A stretch of DNA of 5,700 nt from Acidobacteriota bacterium. GTDB taxonomy: Bacteria > Acidobacteriota > Terriglobia > Acidoferrales > UBA7541. The stretch is taken from assembly GCA_019239815.1 (NCBI GenBank), contig JAFAZL010000626.1, positions 1 to 5,700 on the forward strand, in the 5' to 3' direction. Every line of letters begins with the position of its first letter. Position 1 is the stretch's first letter. Of the stretch, positions 1-5,700 are shown piece after piece. The position numbers and the translations under genes are program-made. The notes below the pieces were generated by a model. That model did not search any database, had not been told where the DNA came from, and saw only the letters and a program-made list of their open reading frames with translations.

Positions 1-620
1 TGCTGAGTGCCTTCAATCGTTTGGCGCAGGCCGCGCTGAAAGCTGATGGCAATTACGACATCGCGCTTGTTTACTACTCGCGGTAGATGCGTCATACCTC
101 CCGCGGTCGTCACAGCGACAATCGGCACCCCGACGATGGAAAGATGATACTCAAGATATTCGGCAAGGATCGCCGCGCTATCCGCCGCGAAGGCAATCAC
201 GCGTCGGGCTTGGTGCAGGCGTTTGGTGACCTTGGCGAGCCGATTCGCGTCAAGACTGTTTTTCAGCGCCTGCAAATTTTTTGCCGATCGCGTCAGCGAT
301 TCATGGATCACCGTCGGGATGCTCGAACCACCCGGGGTGCTCATCATGGAATCGAGCGGACTGGCGAATGCGATCGAGAGCGCGTGCAAGTGATGCTGGA
401 AGTCGCGATAGCTCGGAAAACCGAGGCCTCGTACGATGCGAACAATCGTCGCGGGATCCGTGCTGAGCCGCTTGGCCATCGCCCGTACGCTCAACAGCAC
501 GTACTCCCGCGGATTCTCCAAAATCGGCCGGATGATCTCCTGTCGCTTGCTTGTGAGGTTTTCGAGTCGTTCTGCTAGGTTAACGGGTGACCCAGTGGTC
601 CGGGGTTCTTGCTTCGTCAT
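1..620 (-). CDS. MurR/RpiR family transcriptional regulator (HTH + SIS), 3' end outside window
   Basis: Partial gene: 206 N-terminal residues read from ATG at 620 to the window edge without a stop; the family is usually about 280-300 residues. Residues about 15-77 match the RpiR-type helix-turn-helix. The recognition part LSVRAMAKRLSTDPATIVRI is followed by RGLGFPSYRDFQHHL, as in the family pattern 'A..L..S.ATV.R....LGF..Y..F...L'. From about residue 140 a SIS (sugar isomerase) fold begins: a VIAFAADSAA strand-loop, a helix, then DVVIAIS at 187-193. Regulators of this family bind DNA as dimers and usually sense phosphosugars through the SIS domain. Here both expected ligand loops are atypical (AADSA rather than GxGxS; SFQRGLRQT rather than SxSGxT), so the ligand cannot be named. 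An in-frame TGA 36 nt upstream, with no ATG, GTG or TTG between, leaves ATG 620 as the first usable start. It has no Shine-Dalgarno. The gene lies 102 nt after ilvC on the same strand; a role in BCAA control is only a guess. Confidence 0.88.
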   Translation of the reverse strand, partial: MTKQEPRTTGSPVNLAERLENLTSKRQEIIRPILENPREYVLLSVRAMAKRLSTDPATIVRIVRGLGFPSYRDFQHHLHALSIAFASPLDSMMSTPGGSSIPTVIHESLTRSAKNLQALKNSLDANRLAKVTKRLHQARRVIAFAADSAAILAEYLEYHLSIVGVPIVAVTTAGGMTHLPRVVNKRDVVIAISFQRGLRQTIEGTQ

Positions 621-722
621 GGCGCGAGAGAATCGCCCAAATCGAATCGGGTGTCAACGAGATTCCAACGTCTTCTGATGATGAGGAAGTATAGTGCGTG
701 AAGAATATGAGTCTCGTCGAAG
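621..722. other. Intergenic gap ilvC to regulator; no clear terminator
   Basis: These 102 nt separate the ilvC stop (TAG, 725-723) from the regulator start. Apart from the promoter candidate, I see no GC-rich hairpin followed by a T-run on the minus strand, and no small ORF with a ribosome binding site. A weak pair of arms, ACGAGA and TCTCGT, is about 50 nt apart and does not look like a terminator. Read-through from the ilv operon into the regulator is therefore possible. Confidence 0.5.
629..657 (-). promoter_or_regulatory. Candidate sigma70-type promoter for the RpiR-family gene (leaderless start)
   Basis: On the minus strand a perfect -35 hexamer TTGACA (657-652) is followed by a 17-nt spacer and GATTCT (634-629), a weak -10 that keeps A at position 2 and T at position 6. 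Transcription would begin about 7-9 nt after the -10, at or next to the A of the ATG at 620, giving a leaderless mRNA. This fits the absence of any purine-rich ribosome binding site before that ATG. The -10 matches only 3 of 6 consensus bases, so this is a prediction. Confidence 0.4.
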
Positions 723-1811
<1,089 letters not shown>

Positions 1812-1816
1812 TCAAC

Positions 1817-1842
1817 TCGAGCACAGGAGATTTTGTGCTCAA
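1817..1842 (-). repeat. Inverted repeat (RNA hairpin) in the ilvN-ilvC gap
   Basis: The arms GAGCACA (1819-1825) and TGTGCTC (1834-1840) are perfect complements around an 8-nt loop. In the minus-strand transcript the stem extends by one G-U and one A-U pair to 9 bp (1817-1842). The next bases of the transcript are GAGTTGAATCGAAATTTT, so there is no immediate U-run and it is not a standard intrinsic terminator. It could be a processing, stability or pause hairpin, or an operator for a dimeric regulator. Confidence 0.55.
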
Positions 1843-1874
1843 CGTCAGCAACGGATTCCCCTGCGAGCGTGCGT

Positions 1875-2402
1875 TCAAGCCGCCGTTTTCGCGCCGTCCG
1901 CCGAAGGAAATGCCGGCGGCTGGAGCAAATCGCTGCCACGCGTCATCGCGATTCGTCCCGACCGTACCATCTCCAGCACGCCAAACGGCCGCAGGACTTC
2001 GAGTAGCCCGTCAATCTTATCGACCGTTCCCGAGACTTCGAGAATCAGCGACTGCGGGGCCACGTCGATGACACGCGCGCGAAACACCTTGATGAGTTCC
2101 ATTAGGTGCGGCCGTGACGTCTGATCCGCTGTGACCTTAATCATCGCCAAATCGCGTTCGAGCAGCGGCCGCTCAGAAACATTTTCCGCCAGCAGCACGT
2201 CGACTTGCTTTTCGAGGCTCGCCTCAAGCCGATGCGCGCCACGCTCGTCGGTGTGCGCGACAATGGTCATACGCGCGACTTCTTCATTGTCGGTCGGCCC
2301 GACCGTCAGGGAATCGATATTGATCGCCAGGCGCCGCGCCAACGACGACACGCGGTTCAACACACCAGGCTTGTTCTCGACATACGCCACAATCGTCTGC
2401 AT
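1875..2402 (-). CDS. ilvN: Acetolactate synthase small (regulatory) subunit (IlvN/IlvH)
   Basis: 175 residues, close to the 160-175 of the family. It binds the large subunit IlvB, activates it, and normally confers feedback inhibition by valine. Residues 1 to about 75 form an ACT domain: strand TIVAYVEN, then KPGVLNRVSSL (11-21), then NIDSLTVGPTDNE (28-40) and MTIVAH (45-50). The valine-site positions known from E. coli IlvH (Asn11, Gly14) are present as Asn10 and Gly13, so valine sensitivity is likely. Residues about 82-157 form the C-terminal ALS small-subunit domain, with RDLAMIKV (83-90), the FRARVIDV segment (107-114), LEVSGTVDKIDGL (121-133) and the typical VRSGRIAMTRG (146-156). A proline/alanine-rich tail of about 19 residues follows. 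The start is fixed by the purine-rich site just upstream and by alignment to the family N-terminus. It lies 79 nt after ilvB. Confidence 0.96.
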   Translation of the reverse strand: MQTIVAYVENKPGVLNRVSSLARRLAINIDSLTVGPTDNEEVARMTIVAHTDERGAHRLEASLEKQVDVLLAENVSERPLLERDLAMIKVTADQTSRPHLMELIKVFRARVIDVAPQSLILEVSGTVDKIDGLLEVLRPFGVLEMVRSGRIAMTRGSDLLQPPAFPSADGAKTAA

Positions 2403-2404
2403 CT

Positions 2405-2418
2405 CTCCCTCACTCTCC
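2405..2418 (-). promoter_or_regulatory. Purine-rich ribosome binding site of ilvN
   Basis: On the minus strand GGAGAG (2418-2413) and GAGGGAG (2411-2405) lie just before ATG 2402. GAGG at 2411-2408 has 5 nt of spacing and is the likely Shine-Dalgarno. With the 79-nt gap, this means ilvN translation can start independently of ilvB. Confidence 0.65.
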
Positions 2419-2426
2419 GAATCTTT

Positions 2427-2450
2427 GTAGGGACGGCGCTTGCTCCGCCC
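2427..2450. repeat. REP-like palindrome in the ilvB-ilvN gap
   Basis: On the plus strand GTA is followed by GGG-A-CGG (2430-2436), the loop CGCTTGCT and CCGCCC (2445-2450). This is a 6-bp all-GC stem with one bulged A. GC-rich short palindromes of this style, opening with GTAGGGACGG, resemble the dispersed intergenic repeats seen in many copies in some bacterial genomes; that comparison is from memory. In the transcript the hairpin sits between the ilvB stop and the ilvN ribosome binding site, with no U-run after it, so it is not a terminator. It might stabilise the upstream mRNA end. Confidence 0.45.
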
Positions 2451-2481
2451 GGCCGATAATCCTAACCTCGGTTTATCCGCC

Positions 2482-4197
2482 TTAAATCTCCTGCGCCGCT
2501 GTCTCGACCAACGGGCTGTCCGGCCGTCGAATCATTTCGTGCAGCGATCCACCCGCCGGCACCATCGGGTAAACCGAATCTTCCTGTTCCACGCGGAAAT
2601 CGATCAGGAAGGATTCCTTGCTCTCACGCGCCGCGCGAATCGTCGGGATCACATCCCCGCGCGAAGAAATCCGCTCACCGCGAAGTCCAAACGCGTTCGC
2701 AAGCGCGGCAAAATCCGGCGCAACCAATGGCGTCGCGACATAGCGCTTGTCGTAGAAAAACTCCTGCCACTGTCGCACCATGCCGAGAAATCCGTTGTTG
2801 ATGATCGCGATGTTGACCTTGATCTTCTCCTGCGCGATGGTCGCGAGCTCGCACATCGTCATCTGGAAGCCGCCGTCGCCGACCACCACCCAGACGTCCG
2901 CATCGGGCTTCGCAAACTTCGCGCCGATCGCTGCAGGCGTCGCGAATCCCATCGTGCCAAGTCCACCTGAGGTTACGAGCGTTCGCGGTCGATTGTGGTG
3001 GTAATACTGCGCCTCCCACATCTGGTGCTGGCCGACGTCGGTCACAACGATCGCTTCGCCCTTCGTCTCTTTCCACAGATCGTTGATCACGTGCGCCGCA
3101 TAGAGATGTCCGTTATCGGGCAAGCCCTGAATGTCGCGCACTGCCGAATCGCCCTTCAGTTCGCGGATGTGGGCCAGCCAATCGGCATGCTCCTTGTGCT
3201 TCACGTGCGGCAAGAGCGCTTCGAGCACTTCGCGCGCATCGCCCACGAGCGCCGAATCAACCTTCACGTTCTTGTTGATCTCCGACCGATCGATCTCGAT
3301 GTGAATCTTCCGCGCATCGCGCGCATACGTCTTCAGATCGCCCGTGACGCGATCGTCAAACCGCATGCCAACCGCGATCAGCAAATCCGCCTCTTGAATC
3401 GCGTGATTCACCCACGCCTCTCCATGCATGCCCATCATGCCGAGGTTGAGCGGGTCCTTAGCAGGGAAGCAGCCGATGCCGAGCAGCGTCATCGCCACCG
3501 GGATATTTGCCGAGTGCACAAACTGATCGAACACCTTCATCGCGCCCGACACCATGATTCCGTGCCCAGCGAGAATCAGCGGTCGCTTCGCAGAATTGAG
3601 CAGATCAACAGCACGCTCAAACTCCGCCTTGTCATAGCTTGCGCGCTTTCGCTTGGGCGGCAGCTTCGGCGCCGCTGCATCAAAATTGAACTCGCACGAC
3701 GCCTGCTGCGCGTCCTTCGTGATATCCACCAACACCGGTCCCGGTCGCCCCGAACTCGCAATCACAAAGGCCTCGCGAATCGTCCGTGCCACATCTTCCG
3801 CGCGAGTCACGACCACATTGTGTTTTGTGATCGGCATCGTGATGCCGGTAATGTCGACTTCCTGAAACGCATCCGAGCCCAGAAGCTTGCTGCTGACCTG
3901 CCCCGTGATGCAGACGACCGGCGACGAATCGAGCATCGCCGTCGCGATTCCGGTCACCATGTTTGTTGCGCCAGGTCCCGACGTCGCCATCGCTACGCCC
4001 ACGCCGCCGCTGGCGCGGGCATAGCCGTCGGCCATGTGCGTTGCGCCCTGCTCGTGCCGCACCAAAATGTGGTGCAACTTCGATTTCCCGAGCGCGTCAT
4101 AAATCGGCAGAATCGCCCCGCCCGGATACCCAAACACATGCTTTGTGCCCAGCGCCGTCAACGTCTCGCAAACAATTTCCGCCCCAGTCAGCTTCAT
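2482..4197 (-). CDS. ilvB: Acetolactate synthase (acetohydroxyacid synthase) large catalytic subunit
   Basis: 571 residues, normal for the family. It is a thiamine diphosphate (TPP) enzyme joining two pyruvates, or pyruvate and 2-ketobutyrate: the first committed step of valine/leucine and isoleucine synthesis. The N-terminal TPP-binding domain (about 1-165) has [12 protein letters not shown] (23-34) and the cofactor-activating Glu49 in [18 protein letters not shown]. The central FAD-type domain (about 190-325) has RFDDRVTG (279-286), a mark of the biosynthetic rather than the catabolic (AlsS) enzyme. The C-terminal TPP domain has the metal/diphosphate motif starting GDG (440-442) and ending NN (467-468). 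It also has [10 protein letters not shown] (473-482), where Trp477 matches the Trp linked to 2-ketobutyrate preference in E. coli AHAS II. The frame stays open 138 nt further upstream, but that stretch lies inside ilvD and does not look like the family. Conserved [14 protein letters not shown] 4 nt before it and the ATGA overlap with ilvD fix ATG 4197. Its partner ilvN follows. Confidence 0.98.
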   Translation of the reverse strand: MKLTGAEIVCETLTALGTKHVFGYPGGAILPIYDALGKSKLHHILVRHEQGATHMADGYARASGGVGVAMATSGPGATNMVTGIATAMLDSSPVVCITGQVSSKLLGSDAFQEVDITGITMPITKHNVVVTRAEDVARTIREAFVIASSGRPGPVLVDITKDAQQASCEFNFDAAAPKLPPKRKRASYDKAEFERAVDLLNSAKRPLILAGHGIMVSGAMKVFDQFVHSANIPVAMTLLGIGCFPAKDPLNLGMMGMHGEAWVNHAIQEADLLIAVGMRFDDRVTGDLKTYARDARKIHIEIDRSEINKNVKVDSALVGDAREVLEALLPHVKHKEHADWLAHIRELKGDSAVRDIQGLPDNGHLYAAHVINDLWKETKGEAIVVTDVGQHQMWEAQYYHHNRPRTLVTSGGLGTMGFATPAAIGAKFAKPDADVWVVVGDGGFQMTMCELATIAQEKIKVNIAIINNGFLGMVRQWQEFFYDKRYVATPLVAPDFAALANAFGLRGERISSRGDVIPTIRAARESKESFLIDFRVEQEDSVYPMVPAGGSLHEMIRRPDSPLVETAAQEI

Positions 4198-4206
4198 AGA
4201 GTCCTC
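4194..4206 (-). promoter_or_regulatory. ilvD/ilvB translational coupling site (ATGA overlap plus ribosome binding site)
   Basis: On the minus strand ATGA (4197-4194) holds both the ilvB start codon and the ilvD stop TGA. GAGGA (4206-4202), inside the last ilvD codons, lies 4 nt before the ATG. A ribosome ending on ilvD can restart on ilvB, which would tie the amounts of the two enzymes together. Confidence 0.8.
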
Positions 4207-5700
4207 GCGTGCACACCCGAAGTCGAACCGTTGTTCATCGACGGCGTCGTCACCGCGCCCTGCGCGGCCGACGAGACCATCACCGCATATTTCGCCATCA
4301 CACCCGTCCGGAATCTCGGCGCAGGCGCTTTCCATGTAGACAATCGCTTCTGAATCTCGGCGTCGGTCAGCTTTACGTTGAGCGACCTCTTGCCGATGTC
4401 GAACTCGATGATGTCGCCGTTCGCGATCGCGGCGATCGGCCCTCCATTTACAGCTTCCGGCGAGACATGGCCGACCATCAATCCGTGCGTCGCGCCAGAA
4501 AATCGTCCGTCGGTCAGCAATGCCACTTGGTCACCGAGCCCCGCACCGATCAAGGCGCTCGTCACCTGGAGCATTTCGCGCATACCCGGCCCGCCCTTCG
4601 GCCCTTCGTAGCGAATCACGACGACATCGCCCGCTTTGATCGTTCCGTCGCCGACCGCGGCGAACGCAGCCTCTTCGCCGTCAAACACTCGCGCTGGCCC
4701 GCTGAATGTCGAATAGTTATGTCCCGCAACCTTCAAAACTCCGCCGTCCGGCGCGATGTTGCCTTTCAAAATGACGAGTCCACCGGTCGGCTTCAGCGGG
4801 TTGCTGAGGTCGTGAACGACCTCTTGCTTCGGTGTTTCCCTCCCAGCCTTCGCCTCTTCGCCGATCGTGCGGCCCGTAACCGTGATGCAGTCGCCGTTGA
4901 GCAACTTGGCTTCCAGCAGGCGCTTCGCGACGATTGCCGCTCCGCCTGCGTTATAAAGGTCGACCGCCACAAATCGGCCGCCCGGCTTCAGGTCCGCCAG
5001 AATCGGCGTTCGAGTGCTGATCCTGTCGAAATCATCGATGTTGAGCGGAACCCGCGCTTCATTTGCGATGGCCAACAGGTGCAGCACCGAGTTCGTCGAC
5101 CCGCCAGTGGCTGCCACAGCCGTAATCGCATTTTCGATCGCCGCTCTTGTGATGATTTTTGATGGCGTAACATCTTTTTTCAAAAGGTCCACCACCATTT
5201 CGCCAGCGCGATACCCGGCGTGGCCCTTTTCCTTGTTCGTCGCCGGAATTCCGGAAAGGCCCATCGGCGCGATGCCCAAAAATTCTCCGACGAGCGCCAT
5301 CGTGTTCGCCGTGAACTGTCCGCCACACGCGCCCGCGCCCGGACAAGCTACGTTCTCAATCTCTTTCAACTTCGCGTCCGAAATCTTCCCGCGAGCATGC
5401 GAACCGATCGCCTCATACACATCCTGAATCGTGACGTCATGCCCCTCGAATCGCCCCGGCGCAATCGATCCGCCGTACAGCACTAGCGCCGGAATATTCA
5501 GCCGCGCCGCCGCCATGATTCCGCCAGGAATCGTCTTGTCGCAACCGACCAGAATCACGATCGCGTCAAACATGTTCCCGCGCGTAACCAACTCGATCGA
5601 GTCGCAGATGACTTCGCGGCTCACAAGGGAAGCGCGCATCCCGTCCGTGCCCATCGTGATGCCGTCGTTGATTGAAACCGTGTTGAACTCCAGCGGCGTT
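4194..5700 (-). CDS. ilvD: Dihydroxyacid dehydratase, [2Fe-2S] type (IlvD), 5' end outside window
   Basis: Partial: 501 C-terminal residues are present, entering in frame at 5699 with [18 protein letters not shown]. The start and roughly 60-70 residues, including the first cluster cysteine, are missing. The enzyme dehydrates 2,3-dihydroxy-isovalerate and 2,3-dihydroxy-3-methylvalerate to the 2-keto acids, the third common BCAA step. Counting from the first full codon, GCDKTIPGG holds cluster Cys53 with the Mg-site Asp54 and Lys55. [16 protein letters not shown] holds cluster Cys125. GACGG, rather than the GSCSG of the E. coli enzyme, marks the [2Fe-2S], oxygen-tolerant group. [14 protein letters not shown] and [23 protein letters not shown], with the active-site Ser in RFSG, are intact. 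After the conserved [14 protein letters not shown] there is a tail of about 18 residues ending VHARTL. The stop overlaps the ilvB start. An internal ATG at 5654 is not the start, because conserved family sequence continues before it. The related sugar-acid dehydratases (Edd) are less likely given the motifs and the ilv neighbours. Confidence 0.97.
   Translation of the reverse strand, partial: TPLEFNTVSINDGITMGTDGMRASLVSREVICDSIELVTRGNMFDAIVILVGCDKTIPGGIMAAARLNIPALVLYGGSIAPGRFEGHDVTIQDVYEAIGSHARGKISDAKLKEIENVACPGAGACGGQFTANTMALVGEFLGIAPMGLSGIPATNKEKGHAGYRAGEMVVDLLKKDVTPSKIITRAAIENAITAVAATGGSTNSVLHLLAIANEARVPLNIDDFDRISTRTPILADLKPGGRFVAVDLYNAGGAAIVAKRLLEAKLLNGDCITVTGRTIGEEAKAGRETPKQEVVHDLSNPLKPTGGLVILKGNIAPDGGVLKVAGHNYSTFSGPARVFDGEEAAFAAVGDGTIKAGDVVVIRYEGPKGGPGMREMLQVTSALIGAGLGDQVALLTDGRFSGATHGLMVGHVSPEAVNGGPIAAIANGDIIEFDIGKRSLNVKLTDAEIQKRLSTWKAPAPRFRTGVMAKYAVMVSSAAQGAVTTPSMNNGSTSGVHARTL

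Noticed and set aside
87..578. 163-codon plus-strand open frame at the left edge
   Set aside because: It is the reverse of the RpiR-family gene, whose HTH and SIS patterns are clear on the minus strand. The plus-strand product resembles nothing.
4198..4335. 46-residue N-terminal extension of ilvB from an upstream in-frame ATG
   Set aside because: It lies wholly inside ilvD, is unlike IlvB N-termini and is acidic/Cys-containing. MKLTGAEIV with a ribosome binding site and ATGA coupling is the better start.
2995..4353. 452-codon open frame on the plus strand opposite ilvB
   Set aside because: It is antisense to a complete, motif-rich ilvB. Its translation is His/Arg-rich with no recognisable domain, as expected from a mirror of G/C-ended codons.
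4209..5162. 317-codon plus-strand open frame opposite ilvD
   Set aside because: Shadow of ilvD codon bias; Arg-rich, no motifs, no ribosome binding site.

Overview
The window is one end of a branched-chain amino acid (BCAA) biosynthesis cluster. All five genes are on the minus strand, so transcription runs from high to low coordinates: ilvD (start lies beyond base 5700), ilvB, ilvN, ilvC, then a MurR/RpiR-type regulator whose end lies before base 1. The sequence is moderately GC-rich, with strong third-position G/C use. That is why long meaningless open frames appear opposite the real genes. The gene order, an IlvD of the [2Fe-2S] kind and a class I (short) ketol-acid reductoisomerase suit a free-living, prototrophic bacterium. 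The overall look of the proteins suggests Acidobacteriota or a similar soil lineage, but this is a weak inference.

Layout: 5700-4194 is ilvD (5'-truncated). Its stop overlaps the ilvB start as ATGA. 4197-2482 is ilvB, the acetolactate synthase catalytic subunit. 2481-2403 is a 79-nt gap with a REP-like palindrome. 2402-1875 is ilvN, the regulatory subunit. 1874-1761 is a 114-nt gap with a 9-bp inverted repeat and a good ribosome binding site. 1760-723 is ilvC. 722-621 is a 102-nt gap with no clear terminator but a plausible promoter. 620-1 is the N-terminal 206 residues of the RpiR-type regulator.

Together the enzymes make three consecutive steps shared by valine and isoleucine synthesis. 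IlvBN condenses pyruvate with pyruvate or 2-ketobutyrate. IlvC isomerises and reduces the acetohydroxy acid. IlvD dehydrates the resulting diol to the 2-keto acid. The final transaminase (IlvE) and the operon promoter or leader are not in the window. All visible catalytic residues are intact, so the pathway genes look functional.

I see no new biological system here. The points most worth a second look are the leaderless-looking start and atypical sugar-phosphate loops of the regulator, the cofactor loop of IlvC, and the two intergenic palindromes.
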